In this document: in pieces, positions 1 to 6,678 of the stretch
Position numbering within the stretch: position 1 is the first letter of the stretch
Layout: each line of letters begins with the position of its first letter
Assembly: GCA_964445745.1 (NCBI GenBank)
Contig: CAYULU010000046.1
Coordinates: forward strand, 1-10,284
DNA length: 10,284 bases
From: UBA1443 sp964445745
GTDB taxonomy: Bacteria > Omnitrophota > Omnitrophia > Omnitrophales > Aquincolibacteriaceae
Direction of reading: 5' to 3'
Position numbers and translations under genes: made by a program
Notes under the pieces: generated by a model
The model's input: only the letters and a program-made list of their open reading frames with translations
The model's database searches: none
What the model was told of the DNA's origin: nothing

Positions 1-2
1 AA

Positions 3-233
3 AAATTTTCAGCGGTTGCTTCCAAACATTTGCAGATCCATCTTGGGTGGCTGGGCTGGCTCGATCTAAGCGACCCCGAACATTTTTTTCAGGCCAAAAT
101 TAATGTGGAACAACTTTGTTTTAAGCCGATTCAGATGAGGCTGTCGCCGGAGCGGTTGACCCTTTCTCGCTGGGTGGAGTCTTTCGAAAAAAATCCGGTA
201 GCCGGGATGGGGAGTTCGGAGGTGCGGGGATGA
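3..233 (+). CDS. 3' end of an unidentified gene (partial)
   Basis: The frame is open from the window edge to the TGA at 231-233, with no stop and no convincing internal start, so this is most likely the C-terminal ~76 residues of a longer protein beginning upstream. The tail has a hydrophobic, Trp-rich stretch (IHLGWLGWLDL) followed by a charged region (MRLSPERLTLSRWVESFEK). I do not recognise the family. It overlaps the next gene by 4 bases (ATGA at 230-233), which implies translational coupling and one operon. A short separate gene starting at the TTG at 30 is possible but less likely. Confidence 0.55.
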   Translation, partial: KFSAVASKHLQIHLGWLGWLDLSDPEHFFQAKINVEQLCFKPIQMRLSPERLTLSRWVESFEKNPVAGMGSSEVRG

Positions 234-766
234 TTTCTTTGAATGAAATTACGGGGCAACAGCGTGTATTTGATGCGGTTCGAACAACGGTTCAGGAGCT
301 ACACGCCGATTGTTCTTTCGTTGAAGACGCGACGAGCTCGCCGCTGCTTTTTAAAAGTGAGGATGAAAAAATATGGGTTAGAATTTTTTATCAGCCAATG
401 AGCGGTTCTTCGGCCGGGGAGATTGCTCGTGAGGTCATGAAATTAAAGTTGTTGATGCCGAAGAACGCGGTGATCTACTTTTTTTATCCCGAACTTGATC
501 GCGACCAGATTGTTTCCTTGCGCTCGCGTTATCGGCACATAGCTTTTTTTGAGTACGGAAACCTTTTAGAATCAGCGAACGGGAAAGAAGGGGTGAGAGT
601 TTGTAAATGGATTCCCGTTTCTGAATTGCCGCCAGCCAGTACGGTTGAAATAAAATCACCTTTTTTGGGGGAAGGCAAACTCCACCCGTTTCTAAGCCAT
701 GCGCGACTTACCCAAGATGAGATCGCGGAAATCAACGATATCGGCTTGAGCTTTAAGGATGTTTAG
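230..766 (+). CDS. hypothetical protein, 178 aa
   Basis: A 178-residue ORF starts at the ATG inside the ATGA overlap with the upstream gene. The protein looks soluble and mixed alpha/beta: no signal peptide, no membrane segment, and a beta-alpha-beta-like middle (NAVIYFFYPELDRDQIVSLRSRY, then HIAFFEYGNLLES, roughly residues 79-115). No catalytic motif is evident and I do not recognise the family. It is the last gene before the mraZ promoter, and no clear intrinsic terminator is visible in 767-885. Its final 75 bases overlap a minus-strand reading frame (692-892) that is probably a shadow. Function unknown; that it is a real gene is supported by its length and coupling. Confidence 0.7.
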   Translation: MISLNEITGQQRVFDAVRTTVQELHADCSFVEDATSSPLLFKSEDEKIWVRIFYQPMSGSSAGEIAREVMKLKLLMPKNAVIYFFYPELDRDQIVSLRSRYRHIAFFEYGNLLESANGKEGVRVCKWIPVSELPPASTVEIKSPFLGEGKLHPFLSHARLTQDEIAEINDIGLSFKDV

Positions 767-885
767 TTGTTTTGAGATGTAGTCCAAAACCTCGTAGTTG
801 TCTGGTAATCTTCCGTTCTGAATGGGTGTTCTCTCCTCTACAGATACCCCCTCCCGAGTTATAGACTCCCAAAAATTAAATAGTA

Positions 886-914
886 TTGACACACTATTAA
901 GGTCGGACTATACT
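886..914 (+). promoter_or_regulatory. sigma-70-type promoter of the mraZ operon
   Basis: TTGACA at 886-891 and TATACT at 909-914 are separated by exactly 17 bp, a near-consensus housekeeping promoter. The start point would be near 920, giving a leader of about 55 nt before the mraZ ATG. The MraZ-type repeats lie immediately downstream of the -10, so bound MraZ could block initiation or early elongation. Confidence 0.85.
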
Positions 915-926
915 TGCGCCGTTAAT

Positions 927-956
927 AAAGTGGTAGAAAGTGGTAGAAAGTGGGAG
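927..956 (+). promoter_or_regulatory. three 10-bp direct repeats, predicted MraZ operator
   Basis: Three consecutive decamers, AAAGTGGTAG, AAAGTGGTAG and AAAGTGGGAG, lie between the promoter and mraZ. MraZ is known to bind short GTGG/TGGG-core direct repeats with a 10-bp period upstream of its own gene (E. coli TGGG-type, Mollicutes AAAGTG-type). These repeats match both the core and the helical spacing. They start about 12 bases after the -10, so autoregulation of the operon by MraZ is the natural inference. Confidence 0.85.
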
Positions 957-976
957 ACAGAAAGGCGAGATGAAAA

Positions 977-1414
977 ATGTTCTACGGCGAATATGAACAT
1001 GTGATCGACAGCAAAGGGCGCGTGATGATCCCCGCGAAGTTCCGCGAGATTTTTAAGGAGCGGTATGTGGAAAAGTTTTTCCTGACGCGCGGTCTCGATC
1101 AATGTTTATTTGTTTTTACAGAAGAACAGTGGAAGGCGGAAGAAAAGAAGTTTCGTGAGATGCCTTATATCAAGGCTGAATCGAGAACATTTAATCGCCT
1201 TCTTTTTTCAAGTGCCTGTGAAGTGGTGTGCGACAAACAGGGGAGAGTTCTGATTCCGGATTATTTGAAAAGTTACGCCGAGGTTCGTGTGGATGTCATC
1301 ATTGTGGGAGTCTCCAACCGTATTGAAATCTGGGCAAAAGAAAAATGGACTCAATTTTTTGACGCGAACAAAAACCGTTACGAAGAGTTAGCTGAAAAGC
1401 TGATTTCCGAGTAA
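977..1414 (+). CDS. mraZ: MraZ, transcriptional regulator of the dcw cluster
   Basis: This 145-residue protein has the MraZ N-terminus (MFYGEYEHVIDSKGRVMIPAKFR) and two AbrB/SpoVT-type half-domains. The first has GRVMIP at residues 14-19 and the second has GRVLIP at 89-94. Length matches the family (about 140-150 aa). MraZ is a nucleoid-associated, ring-forming DNA-binding protein that controls its own division and cell-wall operon. The start at 977 is chosen for the conserved N-terminus and a purine-rich AAAGGCGAG (961-969) upstream; the ATG at 970 is out of frame and soon stops. First gene of the operon, with its predicted operator directly upstream. Confidence 0.97.
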   Translation: MFYGEYEHVIDSKGRVMIPAKFREIFKERYVEKFFLTRGLDQCLFVFTEEQWKAEEKKFREMPYIKAESRTFNRLLFSSACEVVCDKQGRVLIPDYLKSYAEVRVDVIIVGVSNRIEIWAKEKWTQFFDANKNRYEELAEKLISE

Positions 1415-1430
1415 GAGGGAGGAGGGCTTT

Positions 1431-1769
1431 ATGGTTTATCATTCAAAGACAAGATTGGGCGTGGACGTGTTGCGTTTTGACGGCGATCTCAGTGTCCCGA
1501 GCATGATTAAAATGAAGGGACGCATGAATCGTTTGTTGAATCGAAACCATCGAAGATTGTTGCTGGACCTTAGCGAAACACGGCGTGTGGAACTTGCGGG
1601 GATCGGAATTCTTGTGGATCGCTTGCGGAAGATTCGCGAACAAAACGGGGACGTCAAGCTTTGTAATTTACGGCCTGAAGTGGAAAAGACGCTGCGCCTG
1701 ATCGGCGTTAACGGTTTGATGGAATCCTATACCACTCAAGAAGAGGCGATACGAAGTTTTGCTTCATAA
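1431..1769 (+). CDS. STAS-domain protein (anti-sigma-factor-antagonist-like)
   Basis: The 112-residue protein is a single STAS domain: N-terminal strand (VLRFDGDLSVPSMIKMKGRM), central LLLDLSETRRVELAGIGILVDRL (43-65), then KLCNLRPEVEKTLRLIGV (76-93). In SpoIIAA/RsbV-type proteins the central loop reads D-S-S-G and the serine before the glycine is phosphorylated. Here it reads E54-L55-A56-G57, so this serine is alanine and classical partner switching is doubtful. A good Shine-Dalgarno (GGGAGGAGGG, 1418-1427) precedes the ATG. The gene lies 16 bp after mraZ and overlaps the rsmH start by 11 bases. Its role in the dcw operon is unknown; a constitutively unphosphorylated antagonist or a structural adaptor are options. 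Confidence 0.88.
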   Translation: MVYHSKTRLGVDVLRFDGDLSVPSMIKMKGRMNRLLNRNHRRLLLDLSETRRVELAGIGILVDRLRKIREQNGDVKLCNLRPEVEKTLRLIGVNGLMESYTTQEEAIRSFAS

Positions 1770-2667
1770 ACCGGTTCTTTTACAGGAAGTTAAAGAATTG
1801 CTGAATATCCCGCACGGTGCCGTGGTGGTCGATGGCACGTTGGGGAGCGGGGGGCATGCCCAGGCCTTTCTCGAATGTCTGGGGGCGACCGGTCGGCTGA
1901 TTGGACTGGATCAGGATCCGGAAGCGATTGCACGATGCCGGAAGAAGTTTGATGGGGATGATCGGGTTGTTTTGGTTCATCGGAATTTTCGGGAAATGAA
2001 AGAGGCTCTTAAAGATTTAAATCTGATGAAAGTTGATGCGGTGCTTCTTGACATTGGAATGTCATCGGATCAGTTGGCGAATGAAAAGCGCGGTTTCAGT
2101 TTCCAAAGGGAAGGGGATCTGGACATGCGAATGAATACTACCGAAGGCGAAAAAGCATCTTATTATCTTCAGACATTGCCTGAAAAAGAAATAGCCCGCG
2201 TTCTCTATGAGTTTGGCGAAGAACATCAGTCGCGCCGCATCGCCGCAGCGATTGTCCGTGAACGCCGTTTAGCCCCTATTCAGACGACCCAGCGACTTTG
2301 CGAAGTGGTACAGGATTCTTTCCCTCGGGTTCGCCAGTTTGCGAAAGGGAAACGCCCCGTGTGGAACCGTCGTCATCTGGCGACCAAAGTATTCCAGGCA
2401 TTACGCATCCTTGTAAACGATGAACTCGGCGCTTTGCGTGAAGGAATTGACGCAGCCATGAGCTGTTTGAAGCAGGGTGGTAAATTGGGTGTGATTAGCT
2501 TTCATTCCATTGAAGATCGGATCGTAAAGGAAAAATTCCGTAATTTTGTGCAGGGTGGCGTTGGAAAATTGGTGAATCGTAAACCGTTAGTTGCAACACG
2601 TTCAGAAATTATTGATAACCCACGCTCGCGCAGTGCAAAACTCAGGGTGATTGAGGCTGTGTTATGA
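1759..2667 (+). CDS. rsmH: RsmH (MraW), 16S rRNA m4C1402 methyltransferase
   Basis: The 302-residue SAM-dependent enzyme N4-methylates C1402 in the decoding centre of 16S rRNA. Visible hallmarks: N-terminal HKPVLLQEV; SAM motif DGTLGSGGHA (25-34); LDQDPEAI (50-57); DIGMSSDQL (98-106); RGFSFQREGDLDMRMN; the NRRHLATKVFQALRI segment; and GVISFHSIEDR near the C-terminus. The likely start is TTG at 1759, giving L-H-K-P-V-L-L-Q-E as in homologues. There is no in-frame ATG near the conserved N-terminus. It overlaps the STAS gene by 11 bases, and its stop overlaps the next start (ATGA, 2664-2667), so it is translationally coupled on both sides. Length is typical. Confidence 0.97.
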   Translation: MLHKPVLLQEVKELLNIPHGAVVVDGTLGSGGHAQAFLECLGATGRLIGLDQDPEAIARCRKKFDGDDRVVLVHRNFREMKEALKDLNLMKVDAVLLDIGMSSDQLANEKRGFSFQREGDLDMRMNTTEGEKASYYLQTLPEKEIARVLYEFGEEHQSRRIAAAIVRERRLAPIQTTQRLCEVVQDSFPRVRQFAKGKRPVWNRRHLATKVFQALRILVNDELGALREGIDAAMSCLKQGGKLGVISFHSIEDRIVKEKFRNFVQGGVGKLVNRKPLVATRSEIIDNPRSRSAKLRVIEAVL

Positions 2668-3056
2668 AGGGTAGCGGAAAAATTCTGATGGGGATCGCAA
2701 GTGTGACCTGCCTGATGCTGTTGTATGTGCATTTGCAGGTTGGTTCAGTGATTGTTTCGTTTGACCTTTATGAGCGATCGAACGTTTTTGCACAAAAACA
2801 GGAATTGTTGCGCCGACTTCAGTTTAATGTGGACCAGCTTAAGGCGCCAAGATTGCTTGAAGAAAAAGTAAAAAAATATCAACTCTCTCTCGCCTTACCT
2901 AACAAGGTTGAATCCTGCGAAGTCCCGATGATGCCGGAGCTCTTTGGGCCGTCCTCGCGCGAACCCCGCACCATTTCGGCCTCTCCGTCAGCCTTTTCGC
3001 AATTCTTTGGCCAGCTCATCCAGACCGCGCAGGCCAAGACGGATTTTTCCTCCTGA
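2664..3056 (+). CDS. ftsL: FtsL-like small bitopic membrane protein
   Basis: This 130-residue protein has a short basic N-terminus, one transmembrane helix (about residues 7-25, ILMGIASVTCLMLLYVHL) and a polar heptad-like segment (about 36-72, rich in Glu, Gln, Leu and Lys) typical of FtsL/DivIC coiled coils. It ends in a low-complexity Pro/Ser-rich tail. FtsL sequences are poorly conserved, so the call rests on topology and on position between rsmH and ftsI, where ftsL sits in most dcw clusters. It would act at the septum with FtsB/FtsQ and FtsW/FtsI. Starts in an ATGA overlap with rsmH; only 3 bp separate it from ftsI. The longer C-terminal tail is atypical. Confidence 0.75.
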   Translation: MKGSGKILMGIASVTCLMLLYVHLQVGSVIVSFDLYERSNVFAQKQELLRRLQFNVDQLKAPRLLEEKVKKYQLSLALPNKVESCEVPMMPELFGPSSREPRTISASPSAFSQFFGQLIQTAQAKTDFSS

Positions 3057-3059
3057 CGC

Positions 3060-4802
3060 ATGCGGGCGCGGTTTTCGCAGCAGAGGTTTTGGGTTCTCTA
3101 CGGTTCTCTTTTTATTCTTTTCGGGCTCATCATCTACCAGGTTGTTCAGCTGACTTATTTTCATCAACCCTCGCTTCTTGAACTTGCACACCGACAGCAC
3201 TATGTCACCGTAGACGTCCCTCCGATGAGGGGTCCCATTACGGACCGAATTAACCGGGAGTTTGTTACTAATCTCAAAGTTCCATCCATTTATGCGATTC
3301 CGAGAATTTTGGATTTGGAAAGCCGTGAAAACTTGACCGGAAAACTGGCGACGATTCTTAAACTTGACAAGTCGTTCGTAAGGCAACGGCTTGAGCGAGA
3401 TAAGTCGTTTGTCTGGCTCAAACGTCGGGCCACCTTCGAGGAAGCGGAACAAGTCCAGAAACTGAACAGTCCGGCCATCGGCATTATCGAGGAGTATAAG
3501 CGTTTTTTCCCTCAAGGAACTACGTTGGCTAATGTGCTCGGATTTTCGAATGTTGATAACGAAGGGCTCGAAGGGATTGAACTTTCGATGGACCATTTTC
3601 TTCGGGGTAAACCCGGGAAGAGAATTACGAAGCGTGACGCCAAAGGTCGGGAAATTAAGGCGTTCGAAATTACTATGCTTCCCGTGGCCCATGGGAGCAC
3701 GGTGGTGTTGACGATCGATCAGCATTTGCAGTATCTGACTGAAAAGGCGCTTGAGACTGCTTATACGAAATGGAAAGCGAAAGCGGCCTGGGCGGTGGTC
3801 ATGGATCCTAAGACGGGGGAACTGCTTGCTATTGCAAATCGCCCAACCTTTGACCCGAATGAATATGACCGGTCCAACACAGACGTTAGAAGAAATCGGG
3901 CCATCACCGATATGTACGAACCGGGCTCGGTGTTCAAGATTGTAGCGGCCAGTGGTGCTTTGAACGAAGGGGTGGTAACACCGGACACCACTTTTTTTTG
4001 CGAGAACGGTAAATGGAATTACGGCGTCAAAACACTTCGTGATGTTCACGCCTATGGTACGCTGACGATGGAGCAGGTGATTATCAAATCCAGTAATATT
4101 GGCACGGTTAAAATGGCGTTAAAAATGAAACGAGATCAGCTTCAGGATTACATTCGAGGGTTCGGTTTTGGAGCTTTGACAGGGGTCGACATGAAAGGGG
4201 AAGCGCCGGGGTATACCCGACCGCCTTCCCAGTGGTCGAAAACTTCGCCTTACAATATCCCAATGGGGCAGGAAGTCATGGTGACGGCTCTTCAGATGGC
4301 AACGGCTATGTCCGTGGTTGCCAACGGAGGATATCTGGTAAAACCGTATATTGTTTCTAAAGTCCAGGATCCTGCGGGGGTGATTCTGTTTGAGAATAAA
4401 CCTGCGGTTCGCCGGGTTGTCATTAAGCCCGAAACAGCGGCGACCATGCGGCGAATTTTGACGAAGGCTGTAGAGGAAGGAACTGGCTCTAAAGCCAAGA
4501 TCCCCGGTGTCGCTGTCGGGGGGAAAACGGGGACGGCGCAAAAAGTTCTTCCAAACGGTAAGGGCTACTCTCACAGCCATTTTATGTCTTCCTTCATTGG
4601 TTTTGCCCCCGGTGATAATCCCAAGTATGTGATGAGTGTCGTGCTGGATGAAGCGCATCCGATGTATTATGGCGGAACGGTCGCGGCGCCTGTTTTTAAG
4701 GAGGTGATGGAATCAGCATTTCTGACCGCCGGAATAAGGCCTTCGAAAGTGACCGAAGCACCCCTTCCTCCACAGGATTTCGATCTTTCCATGACGGATT
4801 GA
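3060..4802 (+). CDS. ftsI: FtsI, class B penicillin-binding protein (septal transpeptidase)
   Basis: The 580-residue division transpeptidase cross-links septal peptidoglycan. An N-terminal membrane anchor (about residues 11-32) is followed by the PBP dimerisation domain (from PPMRGPITDR, 54-63) and the transpeptidase domain. Active-site motifs are all present: S290-V-F-K293 (in YEPGSVFKI), S344-S-N346 and K489-T-G491 (GGKTGTAQ). There is no PASTA extension; the protein ends soon after the transpeptidase fold. The ATG at 3060 lies 3 bp after the ftsL-like stop, so expression is probably coupled. It is the last dcw gene here: murE, murF and mraY, which normally follow, are replaced by a tRNA gene, a repeat array and an assembly gap. 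No intrinsic terminator is visible after the stop. Confidence 0.96.
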   Translation: MRARFSQQRFWVLYGSLFILFGLIIYQVVQLTYFHQPSLLELAHRQHYVTVDVPPMRGPITDRINREFVTNLKVPSIYAIPRILDLESRENLTGKLATILKLDKSFVRQRLERDKSFVWLKRRATFEEAEQVQKLNSPAIGIIEEYKRFFPQGTTLANVLGFSNVDNEGLEGIELSMDHFLRGKPGKRITKRDAKGREIKAFEITMLPVAHGSTVVLTIDQHLQYLTEKALETAYTKWKAKAAWAVVMDPKTGELLAIANRPTFDPNEYDRSNTDVRRNRAITDMYEPGSVFKIVAASGALNEGVVTPDTTFFCENGKWNYGVKTLRDVHAYGTLTMEQVIIKSSNIGTVKMALKMKRDQLQDYIRGFGFGALTGVDMKGEAPGYTRPPSQWSKTSPYNIPMGQEVMVTALQMATAMSVVANGGYLVKPYIVSKVQDPAGVILFENKPAVRRVVIKPETAATMRRILTKAVEEGTGSKAKIPGVAVGGKTGTAQKVLPNGKGYSHSHFMSSFIGFAPGDNPKYVMSVVLDEAHPMYYGGTVAAPVFKEVMESAFLTAGIRPSKVTEAPLPPQDFDLSMTD

Positions 4803-4831
4803 ATTTATTTCAGCCCGGATGGGTGCCTTCA

Positions 4832-4860
4832 TTGAAACCTTGATGAGGTGGTGATATAAT
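4832..4860 (+). promoter_or_regulatory. promoter of tRNA-Pro
   Basis: TTGAAA (4832-4837), a 17-bp spacer and TATAAT (4855-4860), with TG one base upstream of the -10 (4852-4853), form an extended, near-consensus sigma-70 promoter. Initiation near 4867 would give a precursor with about 17 nt of 5' leader before the mature tRNA at 4884. It begins about 30 bp after the ftsI stop, so the tRNA is transcribed independently. Confidence 0.85.
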
Positions 4861-4883
4861 GCCGCTCCTTCGACGTCTGGTAT

Positions 4884-4960
4884 CGGGGCATAGCGAAGCT
4901 TGGTATCGCGCTACGTTCGGGACGTAGAGATCGCTGGTTCAAATCCAGCTGCCCCGACCA
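4884..4960 (+). tRNA. tRNA-Pro (anticodon CGG)
   Basis: A complete 77-nt cloverleaf can be folded by eye. The acceptor CGGGGCA (4884-4890) pairs with TGCCCCG (4950-4956). The D stem is GCGA/TCGC and the anticodon stem CTACG/CGTAG (4911-4915/4923-4927) has loop TTCGGGA. The variable loop is 5 nt. The T stem GCTGG/CCAGC has loop TTCAAAT. The discriminator is A4957 and CCA is encoded at 4958-4960. Anticodon CGG at 4918-4920 reads proline codon CCG. The acceptor's CGGGG start and the A discriminator fit bacterial tRNA-Pro. Its last bases (CCGACCA) are also the left edge of the downstream repeat unit. Confidence 0.95.
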
Positions 4961-5250
4961 ATCTCCTGTCGGATAAGTTAGCTTTCAAGGAAAGCGAACT
5001 TGGATATTGAGGATTGGCCGNNNNNNNNNNNNNNNNNNNNNNNNNNNNNNNNNNNNNNNNNNNNNNNNNNNNNNNNNNNNNNNNNNNNNNNNNNNNNNNN
5101 NNNNNNNNNNNNNNNNNNNNCTGTCGGATAAGTTAGCTTTCAAGGAAAGCGAACTTGGATATTGAGGATTGGCCGGCCCCCGGCCGACCAATCTCCTGTC
5201 GGATAAGTTAGCTTTCAAGGAAAGCGAACTTGGATATTGAGGATTGGCCG
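4955..5250 (+). repeat. palindromic tandem repeat array abutting tRNA-Pro (three visible copies, one incomplete)
   Basis: A unit of about 65 bp appears at 4956-5020, at 5121-5175 (left end lost in the N gap) and at 5186-5250. The copies are identical where visible. The last two are offset by 75 bp, with a 10-bp GC-rich linker between them. Each unit can fold: AAGTT-GCTTTC pairs with GAAAGC-AACTT around a short loop (one A/G mismatch), and outer CCAATC pairs with GATTGG. The junction 5167-5193 is itself a near-perfect hairpin (11 of 12 pairs, CCC loop). The left edge of a unit, CCGACCA, equals the 3' end of the tRNA. The copies are non-coding as far as I can see, although 75 bp is a multiple of three. 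Confidence 0.9.
5021..5120. other. assembly gap (100 N)
   Basis: Exactly 100 N lie inside the repeat array, the conventional placeholder for a gap of unknown size. Sequence on both sides is the same repeat, so the true number of copies, and whether the two flanks are really adjacent, cannot be read from this window. Confidence 0.98.
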
Positions 5251-5349
5251 ACCTGGAGACGACCATCCTTGGCTCTTCTCCAATCAATGTGGCAATAGGT
5301 AAAATGAAGCGGTTAAATTTTCGGCTTTATCGATAGAGTGAATACGAGA

Positions 5350-6474
5350 ATGAAAAAAAAGATCGCTAAAAAAAAACAAGACGACCTGGACAGGATTATT
5401 CAGGGGGACTGCGTTGAAGTGATGAACTCTCTCCCTGAGAAGTATGCCGACGTCATTTTTGCGGATCCCCCCTACAACTTACAACTTGCCAATCAATTGA
5501 TCCGTCCCAATGAAACAGTCGTCGATGCCGTGAATGACCAATGGGACAAGTTTGACTCACGGGACGAATACGACGCGTTTACCCGCCGGTGGTTGACGGC
5601 ATGCCGCAGGATCCTCAAAGATACCGGAACGATTTGGGTGATCGGAGCTTATCACAATATTTTCAGGGTCGGCAGTATCATGGCGGATTTAGGATTTTGG
5701 ACCCTCAATGATATTATCTGGATCAAGACCAACCCGATGCCGAATTTCAGGGGAGTGAGATTTACGAATGCTCACGAGACACTCATTTGGGCCAAAAAAT
5801 CAAAAGAGCAAAAAAAATACACTTTTAATTATCAGACGATGAAGACCTGTAATGATGACAAACAGATGCGAAGTGACTGGTATATCCCTTTATGCTGTGG
5901 TAGTGAGCGGTGCAAGGTGAACGGCGAGAAAGCGCACAGCACCCAAAAGCCGGAGGGGCTTCTTCGGCGTGTTATTCTTGCGAGTACCCAAAGAGGGGAT
6001 GTGATCCTGGATCCGTTTTTTGGCTCCGGAACCACCGGTGCGGTCGCCCGGAAACTGGGACGGCGTTGGCTCGGGATCGAAAAAGAGACCCGGTATATCC
6101 GTGTTGCCTCCGAGAGAATTCAATCGGTCAAGCTCCCGGAATTTTCTGATGAATTATTTGCTACTCCTTCCCGGAAAAATATGGAAAAAGTGACGATGGG
6201 CAATCTGCTGGAATCCGGTCTGATCAGGGAGGGAGATCTGTTCTTTTCGGCCGCCCAAAAACACAAAGCCGTTGTTTGTGCCGACGGAGGATTAAAAGTG
6301 GGAGATGCCCGGGGTTCGATACACAAAATGGGTGCGCAACTGGAAGGCCGCCAAAGTTGTAACGGATGGGATTACTGGTGGTATGTCACTTCATCTGGCC
6401 AGCTTCATTCGATTGATGAACTTCGGAACATTTATCGAAGTGATTTCTTGGGCGTGAAAGGTTCAAGTAAGTAA
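5350..6474 (+). CDS. CcrM/M.HinfI-type adenine-N6 DNA methyltransferase with RAMA domain (predicted GANTC)
   Basis: A beta-class N6-adenine methyltransferase of 374 residues from this ATG. Motif IV DPPY (39-42) precedes the SAM motif I DPFFGSGTTG (221-230), the order that defines the beta class. Segments such as DLDRIIQGDC, FADPPYNLQL, IWVIGAYHNIFRVG, NPMPNFRGVRF, HETLIWAKKS and HSTQKPEGLL closely follow Caulobacter CcrM and M.HinfI as I remember them, so the predicted target is GANTC. Residues ~280-366 form a RAMA domain (GSIHKMGAQ, CNGWDYWWY), which in CcrM contacts DNA. A GTG at 5338 would add four residues; neither start has a strong ribosome site. The endonuclease 204 bp downstream makes this the modification half of a type II system rather than an orphan regulator. 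Confidence 0.93.
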   Translation: MKKKIAKKKQDDLDRIIQGDCVEVMNSLPEKYADVIFADPPYNLQLANQLIRPNETVVDAVNDQWDKFDSRDEYDAFTRRWLTACRRILKDTGTIWVIGAYHNIFRVGSIMADLGFWTLNDIIWIKTNPMPNFRGVRFTNAHETLIWAKKSKEQKKYTFNYQTMKTCNDDKQMRSDWYIPLCCGSERCKVNGEKAHSTQKPEGLLRRVILASTQRGDVILDPFFGSGTTGAVARKLGRRWLGIEKETRYIRVASERIQSVKLPEFSDELFATPSRKNMEKVTMGNLLESGLIREGDLFFSAAQKHKAVVCADGGLKVGDARGSIHKMGAQLEGRQSCNGWDYWWYVTSSGQLHSIDELRNIYRSDFLGVKGSSK

Positions 6475-6548
6475 GCTCATACGCTGTTCGTCAAGTTCCA
6501 GTGGTATGTCCCTCTCTTTCTCAAGGATGAGGCAGAGGCGATTTTTTA

Positions 6549-6582
6549 AATCCCCCTGGGTTCCCTTTTTTAAAAGGGGGAA
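6549..6582. repeat. C/G-tract palindromic dispersed-repeat-like sequence
   Basis: A CCCCC tract, then CCCTTTTTT, then AAAAGGGGG forms an inverted repeat (CCCTTTT/AAAAGGG with a 2-nt turn, or TCCCC/GGGGA more widely). Similar short C-tract/G-tract palindromes occur as dispersed repeats in several environmental bacterial lineages; that link is from memory. It lies in the 204-bp gap between methyltransferase and endonuclease, where I see no gene. It could also attenuate transcription between the two genes. Confidence 0.5.
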
Positions 6583-6678
6583 GCAAGCCTTGGACAATGC
6601 CCGCTCAAATTCGTCTCATACTAAAATCTAGATTAAATGCTGCCTTGTGATCCAGTTTTTTTTCTGCAATAATCCGCC

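Noticed and set aside
2988..4049. Long 353-aa minus-strand open frame opposite ftsI
   Set aside because: It is antisense to an ftsI gene with all its active-site motifs intact, has no domain I recognise and no ribosome site; a shadow of codon bias.
4803..4831. Terminator after ftsI
   Set aside because: Only a 4-bp GCCC/GGGT-type hairpin without a T-tract is present, too weak to call.
4955..5250. CRISPR array
   Set aside because: The unit is ~65 bp and palindromic, with a 10-bp GC-rich linker instead of unique spacers of 30 bp or more, and no cas genes are present.
4985..5287. Minus-strand protein with 25-aa repeats across the array
   Set aside because: The in-frame repeat follows from the 75-bp period, the frame runs through N bases, and the DNA is explained by hairpin repeats. 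No start signal or known family supports it.
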